From Lates calcarifer (Eukaryota > Chordata > Actinopteri > Centropomidae), in contig NC_066843.1 of the NCBI RefSeq assembly GCF_001640805.2, positions 11,698,036 through 11,762,035 on the forward strand: 64,000 nucleotides of DNA, written 5' to 3'. The position numbers were made by a program, and so were the translations under genes. The notes under the pieces were generated by a model. The model worked only from the letters and a program-made list of their open reading frames with translations, was not told the origin of the DNA and did no database searches. Shown here in pieces: positions 31,390 through 45,070 of this stretch (positions are counted from its first letter, which is position 1; the number at the start of each line of letters is the position of its first letter).

Positions 31390-34125
31390 GTAAGTCACAG
31401 TGAATCTAAAAATGTGTGTATCATGTCTGTGTGTTCATATTTGGCTGATTTATGACTCTGAGAAGAAGGAGTAGCCTGCGATTATTTCAGGGTGCTAATA
31501 GTTGTTAAGTACCTTGATATCCTGGTGTTTTGCTGCTGACAGTGTTGGTGAGCAGGTCAGCAAAACTACAATAACTCAGTTTAAAACTACAATAACTCTG
31601 TTTCTTTCTTATTTTTAAAACGCCACAATGCATCTGTCCCCTTTCACCTCCACATAGTGTCTTTGTATCATGTCTTTCCTTCGTCCCCAGTAAGAAACAA
31701 AAGCTCTACTCAGTGGGGTTGTGTATGTGTGTGCATGTACAGTATGTGACTGTGTGCTAGTGCGTACATTCATCTTCCAGTTTCACAGGAAGAGTCATTC
31801 CTGTATCTTTTTTTTTTTTTTAATGATGTAGTTGTGCCTCCTAGCATCTTCCCAGAAAGTGTCCTTGATGGCCTGCTCTCTTTTTTCCTTCTCCTCTCCT
31901 CTTCTCTCTTCTCCTTTCCTCTCCTCTCCTCCACTCCATGACTCTCTGCTGTTACCTGAGAGTCAGACTGGGGAATACTTTACTCCATCTGCAGACCCAG
32001 ACAGACTGACACTAAAAGGAAGCAAGCCACTGATACACCGATGGCAGATAAGTGAAATGAGAGGAGGGTGGCAAGGAGAGAGTGAGGAGGAGAGGACATT
32101 TGATCCAACAGGTCTGAAAAAGAGTAAGAGGAGGAGAAGTGATGGTATGAGAGAGATGAGGGAGGGACTGGAGGGCACGTATAGGGGAGAGGAAAGAGCA
32201 GATGAGGGGAGATTGGGAAGAAATGGAAGACCAGTGGGGTGGGTGGGTGGGGATAAGTGAGAAAAAGTGGAGTGACGGGAAGGGAGAAAGTGAAATATGA
32301 TACAAGAGAGGGTGAAGAAGAAAGACAGTGGGAGAGAGGAGAGGTGCAGTGGCGAGATGTGAAGGAGGTGGTAGAGTTGGTGGAGGGGGCGACAAAGGGC
32401 AAAAGCGAGGGAGTCGATGCTGTGAGATCAAGGGAGGAGGGATGTGGGGGGGGACAGACAGGCAGGGAGATGTAGATAGAGAAGGGGAGAAAGGAGAGAG
32501 GAGAGGAGGGTGTGAGATCGAGGACGTAGGGAAGAGTGGGAGGGAGAAGGAGAGATACATTAAAGATGCAAGATCAAGGCAGATGTGAGGGAGGAGGGAA
32601 GAGGAGGAGGGCGAGAGGGGATGCGAATGGAGAGGGATGCAGGGAGGAGAGGAGAAACGGAGATCGTTATCGCGGGGCCGTGCTGCCTATTGATTTGCGT
32701 TAGTGTCTCGAGCCAGTGAAATAACAGCGGTGCTGGGATGCAGACTCCCTCGTCATTAGCAAACACGGCTCTCAAGATGCCAGAGTGTGCGGCGCGTGCT
32801 CGCATTCGTGTTAGTGTGTGACCATATGGCACGTTTGATGTCCACATGATTAAGACCAAGAATAGTAAGGAAAAAAAAACAACAAAAGTAGAGAGACAGA
32901 TGACAAAGTTACAGCACTTTGTGGGAGAGAAAGATAGATAGAAACAGATTGGCAGAAGGGAAAAACAGATTGAGGGAGAGACCAGCAGACTGTGTCGAAG
33001 CGACTGATGGGAAGGAAGACACAAGAAGAAAAAATCATGCCATGATGTCTCAGGTGACACGGCTCTCACTTCAGGTGACAGATCTATCGGTCACTTCTCA
33101 CAAGTAGATGAAGAGAGACTAAGTTAGCTCCTTGTCTTTCTCTTTCCCTCCCTTCCCTCGCTTTTTCCGCATGCGGCGCAGTGTGGTGATGGCGGCGGAG
33201 GTGATGTGTGTGTGTGTGAGTGTGAGAATGAGTCTCGCCAGGGACCAGGGAAGTGTGAATATGGCTGTGGAACTCTGCCAACTGAGCTCAGGAGCTGGGG
33301 GTGGGGGGGAAGAAGCAGGAGGAAGGAGGAGGTGGAGAAGAAAAAGAGAAAAGACAGAGAGAAATGACGAGGAGGAGGAGGAGATGAAGAGGAGAGGGGG
33401 AAGACTCCATCCTTTGTTCTTCGTTGATGAAAGGAGGAATTGGATCCCCTACTCCCACTCTCGCTTTCTCTCTTGGTGATGAGCCTTGATGTGTTAGGGT
33501 GAGCGAGCGAGCGAGCAGGAGGGACACACACACACACACGCACGCATGCATATACGTACATACACGCATGCACGCACACTGCTGCCTTATTCCACTCAAC
33601 TAAGACCCAAATGACTCCTCGCTCACTAATTAAACTTTAATCTCCAATAGCGCGCAAATTACCTGCCACGCAACTGAGCGCTGAACTACAGGGAAACAGG
33701 CAGAGAGCAAGAGGGAGGGAGGCAGGCAGAGATGGACAGATGAAGGAAAGGAGAGTTGGAGTGAAGGTCACACTCTACCTGCAGGAGGAAAAAAAATTCC
33801 TCTCCCTGTGTTTTCTGTCTCTTTTATCCTCTCTGTCATCAGTTTGTGTTTGTGTGTCTTTATGTGGGCATAAGTGTTTACACCTACATCTGTGGTGCTG
33901 TTTATGTGTGTGTGTGTGCGTCTGTATGAAGTGCTATAGCTGGAAATGGAGCAGGCGGCTGGGGCCTCACTCTCTGAGCCAGTCAATGTTCCCTCTCTCA
34001 CCTGAATGTTATCACACACACACACAAACCGACACACACACACAAAGTTGATGCTAGCCAAGTCCTCGCATCCTCCTCTGCCTGGCCTCGTTCCCATCTC
34101 CCTCTTACAGACACGGCCTCTGCTA

Positions 34126-34161
<36 letters not shown>

Positions 34162-34209
34162 CGCCATTTTGTGCCACACAGCAGAGGGCATCTCAGCAGT
34201 GTGTGTGGC

Positions 34210-34243
<34 letters not shown>

Positions 34244-34600
34244 CCACTTGGTTAATCACAAAGAACTAATGATAATTACCCCCATTTTCCTACCTGCCCC
34301 TTTCAAAGCCTGACTTGTTTGTATGCATGCAGGACTGTGTGTGTGTGTGTGTGTGTCTGTCTGTATGTGTAAAGTGTGTGTGGCATCACTGAGCTGCTGG
34401 CAAACTCTAAACTCTTTAAGCACCCCAACATGCCACATTTACCAGCTTCTACAGTTTGTATACTCTCACCAGCAGCAGAGAGGAAGCCTGTGTTGACGAC
34501 AGCCGAGTTCGCTCGGGACAGTGAAACGAGGTCCAGTGAAACACATCTAAATTCTACGCATGCCTTGCAAATGGTGTGAGTGGCAAGCCTGGCACTTCAC
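31390..34600. other. Noncoding: long purine tract and microsatellites
   Basis: A + strand purine-rich tract of about 620 nt (32040-32660) follows a pyrimidine block (31880-31950). GA-rich sequence lies at 33290-33420 and CA/GT tracts at 33521-33540, 34130-34160, 34202-34245 and 34336-34357. No exon was recognised. Confidence 0.6.
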
Positions 34601-35570
34601 ATGCTGCCTAAAGCTCTGTCTAATTTGCAGTTTGGATGCTTTTCCTTGAATGCCATTAAGTGTTCTGCCATGTGTTGTTTGTCAAATTTAAACAAAGGAC
34701 ACACAGCATGAGGTTTAGGCTGTACTTCTGTTTAAGAAGTGAAAAAAAGTATAAATCCCTCAGAAAATGTGCCAGTACTTGTTGAATTCAGTACATGTAG
34801 TAGAGAGCAGTAAGTCAACAAAAACACGCTGTGTCCTCTGGCTGCATTGTATTCTACTCTACGCAACAAAAACCTCACAGTATGACTGCTGAAAACTGAC
34901 AAAATGATCTAGAAAGAGGCACCCTCCTCTTTGATTCTCCTTTCTGATACCAAAGCCTGATGTTTTAGAAATATAGAAAACTGTTAATGTATCAAAGTGT
35001 GACATTGCGATGTCAACAAACCAAAAAATAGGCCCCAAAAATGCAAGGTGCATCACCACTAGCTGGGCTGAACAGTGCTAGAGTGTTTTGAGTCCGAACT
35101 CTTCCTTTAATGTGCACACAGGTGGTGAGTGGTGAAGGACATCAACCGAATTAGCCATCATGGAGGTCCCATTTTGTAGATTAACTGCTGCTCCTGCTGC
35201 TCCAATATCCCAGGATGAAATTATTGAGTAAATACTGCAGTGCTAATGCAGGACCAGGGAACTGAGCATACGCTATGTGGTGAACACTTTTATCTTAACT
35301 ACCTTACGATACCAGTGAGTGCACATATTTTTAGCCTGACTGGTGCCAATGGGAATTAAAAACCTCTTAGACTCTGAGCGCGTCAGTACCACAGCTCTGT
35401 CATCTGTGCAGTTAAGTCACGAGCCCGGAACAAAAGATGGAGTAACTCCATCCAGTCACTGTCACTGTCAAGACTGTTTGTACTACAGTGAAGGGTGTCT
35501 TAACAGTGCGTATTACCCACAGTTGGTGGTGAGGCTCGCAGTGGGGAACATCAGGGGACAATCAAGGATA
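34600..35570. other. Ordinary-complexity noncoding island
   Basis: Nearly 1 kb without simple repeats. Short open frames here show no recognised domain. It may hold old interspersed repeats or regulatory sequence; no specific feature could be identified. Confidence 0.35.
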
Positions 35571-36678
35571 TGCCCGTCATGCAAGGTTGGTGGTGTGTGT
35601 TTTGGTGTGTGTGTGCGCGCGTAGGTGTGTCTGTCCTGTCTGTGTGTGTGTGTGTGTGGCGCGCGCTGCCCGCCATGTGTGACTAGACGAGAGTCAGGTG
35701 TTCTGGGAGGGGCATTGGCACAACGATGCGCCCATATGCTTGTGACTGAGTGGCGGGCACAGGGAGGGCACAGCGAGCGGGGAAGGGATCTGCACTAACG
35801 CCTGCGGTGCATGACTTCATCCCTCCTGCAGGCAGAAGGGGCACAGGGACTAAGAGAGGCCGACTGACTTAGAGAGTGTGAAAAGATGCTGCTGGATGGA
35901 AAGAAGAGAGACAGACACAGAGCAAATGAGGTCTGAAGCACAGAAATAACAGAATGATAGAATAGAAGATAAACCACCAAATGTCTGCATATTATTCTTT
36001 TATGCACTCTCTTCATATGTCAAATCAATCCAGTGCTATTCAATTCAAACTCTCTCAGTGACCTACATGGGCACATCCGCAGCCTACATTAAGCTAATTT
36101 GACCCTATCAGCTCTGCACTGCATCCTCTCCCAGAGCCTGTGCCTGACTTGTGGACAGCAGATATGCACTCTTACGATTATCTTGTGTCACACTGGCACA
36201 GCTGTGATCCATCAAATGCATGCGTTTGGCTAAGTAGCCTAAATCTTTGGCATTAAGCTCATAAGACGCTGGTATGCGTGTGTGTTTTGTGATGTGTGTG
36301 TTGGTGACACTGCAGGGTTGACACCGTGCCATAAGGCAGCTTTGGTCAGTGGATGCGGTGACAGCTCTGTGAACTCCTGCTATCGGTGCACATGCAGATG
36401 CACATGTTCTTTGAGAAAGACGCACACCTCTCACTAACACGTATTTTTAAAGCCGGAGGAGGCTGTTTCTGGGATGCTAATGTGCTAGTTGTTTGCCACT
36501 GGGGTTGCAGACATGACCACATGTATCTGTGTACACACACACACACATTCAAGTGCGCTCACATAATGCGTACACACATACACACACGCACACAGCCAGC
36601 GAAGCATGAAAAGCAAATGATGCCATTGCCTCTTCCAGAGTCCCTCAGCAGAAGGCTCCCACAAACAACTGCACAGCA

Positions 36679-36722
<44 letters not shown>

Positions 36723-38091
36723 TACGCACATACGCGCATACACACAAACACAGAGCTAGTGAGACCGTGGAGGGTGGTGGTTGAAGCCTGTATCACCTCT
36801 GATGACTGTGGGCAGGTAATAGGATCGGTGGTGGTTTGACATTGAGACACAGCAAACATGTTTACAGAGGAGCCAATTATTCTAACCTTCCATTTCATCC
36901 CCCTTCATAGCATTTAAAGTTAGCTAGCTTATCTGCTCCACCCAGCACCTAGCAACCAACCTGCAGCCAATTAGTGCCAAGCCTCCTTTGTTTCCCTGGC
37001 AACGCACCACTGGCCTCCTAATGTATATCCACTCAGGCACCTACGTGTATAAGGCAAGACTGTTTGTGCCACCTAGCACGTACGTCTGACAGCCAGGCGT
37101 CGAGCTCGCCGCAGCATCAATAAGTCATTACGAAGTTAATTTTGAGACATTAGTACACCGATGATAAACAAACCACTGAAAAGATTGGCTGCGGCTTCCA
37201 AGTGAGTGCAACAGGGTTGTATTTCACGGAAAATGTGCTGGACTGCTTTTACGCCACAAAATGGAGAGCTGCTCCTCTTCCAGTGAAGAAAAAAAAAAAA
37301 GCGAAGCCGAAGCTTTTTCCTAGTTTTTTATCGCAATGGCAGATGGTGGAAGGAGAGAAAGGCCGATGGAAAAATCCCTTCCAAGATGTTTATCCTTTTC
37401 AGTAAAACGAAAGAGAAAACAAATGCATATGGAGGGAGGGGGTGGAGGGATAAGTAGCCACATATTCTTTGTGACAGGAAGCAGTGAGGTTTGTGGGAAA
37501 CATGGACATAATTTTTAAAAACAGTGCATCTAAGAAAACTGTTGGCATGAGACAGAGGCTACTGATCACTGTATATGTTTAAATGAAGATTTTGACAGTA
37601 TAAACCATTGATTTATTGGTGCGTCAGTGATATGTTAAGGCACAAAATGTTACATAAAACCTATTCAAGCTGTTCAATATCTTCAGCATGTACCTTGAAT
37701 GAGCAGGAATGTTTGGACAGCATGTGAAGTGAAAGCCCGAAATCTCAGTGACTGATTGTGACCTGGGAGTGACGAACCACCTGAATCACTTCCTCTTTCA
37801 CCCCCTCTGTACCCGCCATTGCCCCTTCCTTTCATCCTGTCCTCTCTCCCCCAACTCCACCCCCCACCCCCTTGCCCCCCCCTCTCCCAGCCCATTTCTT
37901 CTCCCTCTCCACTGCCAGTCCCTACCTGTCTCATTTGCATAGGATGCCTTATTTGCATACATATGAGCTAAAGAGAAAGGGGATTTGTGTGCGGGAGAAA
38001 AAGAGGAGGAGAGGCGAGATATGCAGGCAGGCGGCGGCTGATGAAAAGAAATGAAAAAGAGCCCTTTCAGGAGGAAACTGTGACCGCAACC

Positions 38092-38141
<50 letters not shown>

Positions 38142-38727
38142 TTTTGCTGGCCCCCTCTCTTTCAATTCTGTTCTCGCCCTTTAGGTCACACCTTAGAGAG
38201 CTCCTGCGAAGGCCCCATTAACGTGAAATATCAGCTGGAGAGATGGAGAGAGTAAAGAAGCCAAAAGTGAGCAGATAACTGATAAAAGATCAGATGCAAC
38301 GTGGGCCAAATAAGAGAGAGAAACACCAGGGAAAAAACAGAGACAAGAGAGAGAATGGCTAGATGAATGGAGCTAAGGAGCTCATACACATCGCCCATCT
38401 ATCCCCTGCAGCAGCCTGGCTCGGTGTTACCGCGGTGTTGTTGTTGTTGTTGCCGTGGCGGCGATGGATGGGTGCCTCAGCAGACCAAAACTGATTGGTT
38501 GCGAGGCAAGCCCTCCCACCCCACCTCACCCCCCTTCTGTTTGCCCCACGGGGACAGTGCTTTCCCTTTAGGAAGGACAGCACACAGCAGGCCCCTCCCA
38601 CTCACCCGTGAAGACATACACACACACACATGGACTGAATATGCACAACAACACTAAAGATACAAACACACATCCTCACGCATCCTCATGTCTTGAAGCC
38701 GCTGGTAGAGGAAGTGTGCAAAGATGA

Positions 38728-38775
<48 letters not shown>

Positions 38776-39373
38776 ATCATTATCACAGATAAACGGGGTT
38801 TTGATATGATTCACACGTACTGCTCAGAACTGTACAGACCGTTTCAAATGGGCAAACACACACACGCACACGCACACGCACACGCACACGCACACACACC
38901 CAGCAACCTCTACAATATTAACAATCCCCACCCCCCCTTCCTCCTCATCTCCACATCAGGCCAACCCAGATGCATCCCATACAATCTGTCCCTGATTGCA
39001 CACAAATACTCCAGCCCCCCTTTAACACACACCACACCACACACACCACACATTAACAGGCATATTTATCCTGCTCAAGCTTTGCTAATTGCATGTGTCT
39101 AATAACCTGGTGCAGATAGAAAACAGAGCAGCGCTCTCTCCCGTCTCTTGTCTCCCTGTGGACAGAGTCCAGACGTGAGGCAACTGCAGAAGCCAGGGAT
39201 ATGAAAAGACAGCAAGAGATTGGAGGAGAGTAGACATAAATGTGTGTGTCTGTTTGTGTGTGTGTGCATGTGTGTACACACGTGTGTGTGTTCGTCCTCT
39301 AGTCTTTGTTTGATCTTTCCGCCCGGGCCTGAAATGCTGCAGCGCACCAGGAATAATAACTTTCCTACCAGTG

Positions 39374-39412
<39 letters not shown>

Positions 39413-40214
39413 ATGAACACAATCAGGATGCATGCGTGTGCACGTACAAAATGAAACACCCATCAACACACACAGACACACACACCATCCCTTGCTGACA
39501 ACAGTCTTTATGCGTATATGTTTGCGTCTGTGTGCGCGCACACGTACGTGATCACTCATGCGCGAGCCATCTCCTGTGCATCATCAGGACCGGGTGGAGA
39601 GGACAGAAGTGGGGGGTGGGGTGGGGTGAGGGTGGAAGAGAGAAAGTGATGAAAGATGGCAGGGGGTAAGGAGTGGAGATGAAAGCATGGAGGGGGAGGA
39701 GGGTCTGAGGGTAAAAGGGCAAAGGAGGGATGAGGGGAGAAGGGGAAGGGAGAAACAAAGGGGTAAGGGTGCGCCGAATCAGGCCGAGGAAGAGAAGGAA
39801 GGAGAGATGTGCTGACTGCTGATTGGGTGGAAAACGACGAAGAGACGAGAGAGAGAGAAAGAGAAAGAGAAAGAGGGAGAGAGAGAGAGCGCCTGTCACC
39901 TCCAGTCAGCGGCTATTAGCGGCAGCAGCAGCTCAGAGACACCATCCCTCATTCTGCTCTGGCAGCGCTGGCACAATTAGACACACACACGCACACACCT
40001 TCATGCACACGCTCATCCATCCGTCTTTTTCCTTCATGTGTGTGCGCGCGCGTGTGTGTGTGGGGCTGAGACTAATTGAGTGTGTGCGTGCGTCAGCCTG
40101 TGTCTGAGCTCAATGTTTTTCTCTCTGTCTCTGTCTGCCGTGTGTGAGTGTGTAATAGAGAGACTTAGAGAGAGCGAGCGAACGTCCTTGCGTTTGATCT
40201 GCTTGTGTGTGTAC

Positions 40215-40250
<36 letters not shown>

Positions 40251-41300
40251 CTGCAGTGTGCGCATGTGTATTTCTGCCACTGAGGGCCCCATGCCCAGGC
40301 CTGAGAGTGAGTGATAGAGTCCATGCCAACTTGAGCCGCATGCCACAGTCTCCACGCCTGCACCCGTGTCCTGCCACTGCCAGCGCCACCCTCCTCCTCC
40401 TCCCTTGTCTCCGTCTCCCCTCTCTCTGTATCAGTCTGTTGGCCTCCTCCTCCTCCTCCTCCTCCTCCCCCCCTCTCATCCTTTCTCAGTTTTTATCTCT
40501 CTGCTCACGCTCTTTCCCCATCTCTCTTTTTCTCTGTTTTGGCTAAATTGCTCTGTCTTTAGCTCTGTCTCCCCAGTGTGCTGTTTTTTTTCTCCTCTTT
40601 CCTCTCGTTTAATGCCTTTGACCACTCCGCCCAGCCCTCTCATCCTCACGTCTTTGTAATAGTTGAAGCCCTACCTGCCCTCCTCTTCCTCTAATTTCTC
40701 ACAGCCCCGTTGTCTCCCGCGGAGACAACATTTCATCACATTCTGTCTTTTTCACTATTTTACTTACACACCTCACTTCAGAATAAATCTTTTTCTCTCT
40801 GTTGTTCACTTTCTTATCCTCCTCTCACCTCCTCTCCTCCTTCCTCCTCTTCTACATCAATTATTTATTTCCACAGTCCACCACTAGTGGCAGCTGTTTC
40901 CCATTTCCCCATCCATTCATAACCCCTCTCCACCACTCCATCTCCCCCGTTTTTCTCTCGCTCTTTTTCACAATCTCTCGATCTCTGAGACGTCTCTATT
41001 CAAGGCTCTCCATCCCTCTCATCAGAGTCCTCATTATCCAACCCTCCTTGCACCACTCTCCTCACTCTCCTCTTCTTCCTTCCTTGCCTTCCTTCTTCCC
41101 TCTCCTCCTCCCCCTCCTCCTCCTCCCCGCCGTCTCTCCTCCATCACCTGCTTCTCTCAGCGGTGTTTCTCCTAATTTCCATACAGCCCAGCAGCCTGCA
41201 GGCCTGCCTGGCTCATATCTGCACCTACTGAAGGGAAAACACACACACACACACATGCACACATACACTCAAGGGTTTGAAAACATACACACCTTCAAAC
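35571..41300. other. Noncoding, dense in microsatellites and strand-biased tracts
   Basis: GT/CG tracts at 35595-35665; CA at 36683-36724, 38090-38145 and 38729-38770; a CACACG hexamer array at 38855-38899; CA at 39379-39412; a purine block at 39580-39895; a GT/CG alternating tract at 40037-40060; GT at 40219-40251; CTC at 40447-40474; and a pyrimidine block at 40380-41160. An imperfect X-box lies at 36990-37003. No exon was recognised. Confidence 0.6.
38855..38899 (+). repeat. (CACACG)n hexamer array
   Basis: About five to six copies of the hexamer between pure CA ends. Confidence 0.9.
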
Positions 41301-42677
41301 ACAGGCATGTACATACATTCCTCGACGCAGAGACATATAGGTCAAGGAAGATAAGCACATGAAGAATTTATTCGTTTTCTCACTCACACTGATACAAACA
41401 CTCAGCACATTCATCCAGGGTATAATGAGATTTTGCCCCTGCTGTATTCTTCTCTCCATCTTCCAAGCAATATCTTCACAAATTTGTTTACAATCATCAT
41501 TTGTATTTGCAATAAAAACCATTTTAGTGGCAAATTAGAGACTGCTAAGTCCTTAAAACCATTTGCCGCTTTCATTTTTTCCACTCTTTCCAGTTTTGGC
41601 ACCACATGTATTTCAGTGTCGTTTCATACGCACAGAGAGCTATTAATTGAGTGAATGAGGCCTATTCTTTCCCAGCCTCCCCTGCACAGCTAGTGAGACA
41701 GAGCTGATGGCTCTGCTGCCGAAGTGCAGAGGCTGATAAAAATTAGAGCTCGCTGGATAGATGGGCTTTGGGCTGCTGACCGCTGCCTTTTTCTGGGCCA
41801 GTTAGCCGGGGGAGAGCTCATTAAGCTTAGCTGGAGGTGGAGGTGGTCTGCCTTGTTAGGACGTGTGTGCGCGTGTATATGTGTCTTTTGTCTCTAATGT
41901 ATGCTGCGTCTCTGCGTGTTTGATAATTTTCAGTTGTGTGCGTGTGTGTGTGTGTGTGTGTATCAGTGTGTGTATGAAGCCCAACCATGTTTCACAAGGC
42001 ACATGGCGAGAGAAAGAAGAAAAGTCGGGAAGAGAAACCTTGCTTATTAGGCCACCACTGACTATGCGTGTGATTCATAGAGAGTGAGTGAGAGACAAAG
42101 ACATGAAGCGGAAGTACAAAAAAAAAGAGAGAAAGAGAAAGAGGGAGATGGATGGAGCAGTGAACTAGGGCGGCCCAGGATCAGGCGGCTTGCAGGATGG
42201 CTGTCTGCTGTCCTAAGGGAGAGGGCTAGCTTGTTATTTTAAGAAGGGTGACTCTGGCGCTCACCTCGCATAGAAAAAACAGGGACACACACACACACAC
42301 ACACACATGCATGGACATATAGTGGCACACACCTACACAAGTTGTCTCTGTGCATATGAAGCTGACAGTACCAGCTAACACAGCACCTGCGAGGCTTATC
42401 TGTCTCAGGTAATGGGGCGAAGTCAACATCTTCGTGTGTGTGGTGCTCGCCTCATCATATCAACCAGGTACACAGAGCCCATGGGAACGTCACACTGTAT
42501 GTCAGCGCATGTGTCCCTCTGTATGCATGGCGTGCTTCTATCTGTTTGTGCGTGTAAATATGTGCGACCTCATCCTGCTAAGTTCAAGAAAACGCAAAAG
42601 CAATCTCATGCGAGTAAATTCCATCAGCGTTAAGCAGCCTCTGTGCCTTCGTAGGGGGGTGTCTGCATATGATGATG

Positions 42678-42710
<33 letters not shown>

Positions 42711-44155
42711 GAGAGAGAGAGGAGAGACGGGTAACCGGAGCCCGTGCAGCCTTGTGACTTAGTGTCTGTGACATTTGACATACTACAGCGCCTGCAGTGT
42801 CTGCTTCATGGAACCAGGGCTGCTCTCTGCTAACATGGCAGCACGCCTCGGCTTGCACTCGTCGCATCGCATCTCGTCACATCGTGAGCCGTCTCATCGC
42901 GTCACGCCCCCCCCCCCCCCATTCCTTTTCCATCCCAGCTTCTCATTGTCTCGTTGTTTCCATCTCTGACCAGGTATTCCTTCCTGTTTTGTCCTCACCA
43001 ACTCTCGCTCCCAATGCTTCCATTTCTTTCCAACCAACGCTTTGCTCTTTATCTGAGCTTCTGCCTCTTTCTTCGTCTGGTTCCCCGATTTTCCTCCCAT
43101 CTCATTTCCTCTCTGTCTTTTTTTCCTCTACATCCCATCCTCTGTGTCGCATCTGATTCTCTCCCTCCTTTTTGTCCAACTTTTTCTCATTTTGCTCTCA
43201 TTTCCTTTCCCACTTCTCTGTCTGACACCCTGCACACTCTCTCCCCCTCTCCCTTTTGTCTGTTTCTATCTTCCATTCCCTCTATTTGTTCTCTCTCCTC
43301 TTTCCCTCAGCTGGTGTTCAGCTCACACCAGGCCAATTAGCTTGCGTCAGTCCACTTCTGCTGGCTCAATAATACCGGGCAGGTAAGCTGGGGTTCTATT
43401 AAGCAGGTGTGTGTGTGTGTTTGTGGGTTTGTTTACAAAGAAAGCCGTGGAAGGGTCAGTTTATGAGTCCTGGTGTGTCTGTGTGTGTGTGTTCAGTTGC
43501 ATACACACACACACACACTTACACCCCCACACACACCCACATGCTGGTAAACACACAAACACGCACAAATACACATCTGCTCAGTGAGAGGGCCCGCCGT
43601 GCACGCTCCCTCGGCCAACAGATAAACAAGTGTGCCCGCATCTCCCGGGAAGTAACCATGGCAACCGTCTCTCCCTCTCCTTTTTCTCTCTATCTCTCTC
43701 TTCCTCCCTCTCTCTCTCTCTGTCTCACTCTCTGACTGAGCTGCCTGGTTGGCTGGCTGTCCTGGAGGCAAGACAATAGCAGGTTTCAAGGCCAATGTCA
43801 CTTTTTCCTCCCTCCCTCCCTTTCTTCCTCCCCCATCTCCACTCCCTCTCTCGCCAAACAAGGAAGGAAAAAGGGGAAAAAAGGAGAACAGCTTCCTGTA
43901 TTGATAAATGTGATGTCACAGGTGGTGCAGCAGCCACGCATAGAGGCGCAGGGGGGGAAACATGAAAAACAACGATGAATTCAGCGACATTTTTGCAACC
44001 CCCCCATGCCTCCCTCTCTTCCTCTTTTTGTATAATGTGGCCAATTGCCTCCTTCCCTTTGTAGGGCGCGAGAGGAAAAGGGGATTTCATGCAGGCTAAC
44101 TAAGCCCCTAATCCTCTGTTTCATGCCGTTCTCTCTGTCTCCCTCTCTTGCTGTT

Positions 44156-44157
<2 letters not shown>
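41301..44157. other. Noncoding with one CNE-like island
   Basis: 41670-41850 is non-repetitive and CNE-like (several AGCTNATT/TTAG sites). The remainder has GT tracts (41938-41961, 42680-42703), CpG-rich degenerate repeats (42855-42905), a C run at about 42907, a pyrimidine block (42915-43320) and CA at 43505-43560. An exact X-box lies at 43652. Confidence 0.5.
43652..43665 (+). promoter_or_regulatory. RFX X-box palindrome
   Basis: GTAACC AT GGCAAC fits GTNRCC-N2-RGYAAC exactly. Motif match only. Confidence 0.4.
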
Positions 44158-44208
<51 letters not shown>

Positions 44209-44222
44209 TATTATTATTATTT
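44158..44222 (+). repeat. Compound (TA)n(GT)n(TA)n(TTA)n tract
   Basis: Alternating AT, GT, AT and ATT units, followed by a T run. Confidence 0.95.
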
Positions 44223-44254
44223 TTTTTTTCCTTTTACTTTCTTTCTCTATTTCT

Positions 44255-44600
44255 GTGTTGGAGTGGTGCAAGAAGTATTCAGATCCTTTTACTTATGTAA
44301 AAATATCAACAGCACAGTGTAAAAATACTCCATTCGAAACATTGTGTAAAAATGTACTTAAATTATCTAAAGTAAAACTACTTCCTGATCCCTGTCAGTG
44401 TCATTACTAATGAATTAAAGTATAGGCAGCATTTTAATGTCTCGAAGACTGAGATGCAGCTAATTAATTTTACGTACTGCGTGGTTGTTAAATCAATAAT
44501 AATGCATCATATTTCATAAATTGAAGTGGCGTTAAAAGTACAATATAATGAAAATACATAAAGTAAATTTGTTTTCAAACTGCAATATCTTTTTGGCCAC
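44255..44600. mobile_element. Probable DNA-transposon/MITE-like interspersed repeat fragment
   Basis: The segment starts near GTTGGAGTGGTGCAAGAAGT and continues with ATTCAGATCCTTTTACTTA and repeated TAAAAATACTCC/AAAGTA units, then CAGCATTTTAATGTC and AATAATGCATCATATTT. From memory this is a very common non-coding repeat in percomorph genomes. The family name is not assigned, and no terminal inverted repeat pair was verified. Confidence 0.55.
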
Positions 44601-44739
44601 TTGGGGCAGGAGAAAAAAAAGCTGTAAACACAACACTGACATATGTTCTCTGTATTAAGTTGGTATAACTTGTCATCCAGTAGGTTGGAGTCATGTTTCT
44701 ATCCATCTGATGAGTATTACTCCAGTGTCATTCTCCCTT

Positions 44740-45070
44740 TAGCTCTGGTTTGGTGTACATCAACTTCTGAGGAAAATATTTTGGTCTTTAGTGGCTAAAT
44801 GCTCCAACTAGTCACTAACTTTGTTTGTCTGTTTAGTGCTGATGTCGTTGATGAGAGCTGTGAGAGTGAATCAAAACTGTTAAATTGTGGACCATAAAAG
44901 CAGAACAATGAGCTGAAAAATATGCTATGAAGCTCCATAAAACTGAAGAGAACTGCAGAGTTGGGTAATATTTAGTCAGCTGATCACTATGAGTGACCCC
45001 TTTCACATGCAAGTAGTCATATGATCCATTGTTAATGTAAGAATATTGATTATAGCAGCTTTAAATACAG
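44740..45070 (+). mobile_element. Interspersed repeat, copy A
   Basis: This aligns over about 310 nt with the segment at 50911-51222. Shared blocks include TTTAGCTCT, TGAGG(A/G)AAATATTTTG, AACAATGAGCTGAAA and (A/C)ATAAA(A/G)C(T/C)GAG, ending in GATTATAGC versus GAATTATAGCC. It is non-coding and probably a MITE-type element. Confidence 0.65.

Noticed and set aside
35343..35624. A 93-codon + strand frame in an ordinary-complexity island
   Set aside because: No recognisable domain, no splice context and no codon pattern I can support; left as unassigned noncoding.
38855..38899. CRISPR-like short direct repeats
   Set aside because: A hexamer microsatellite without spacers, in a vertebrate genome.
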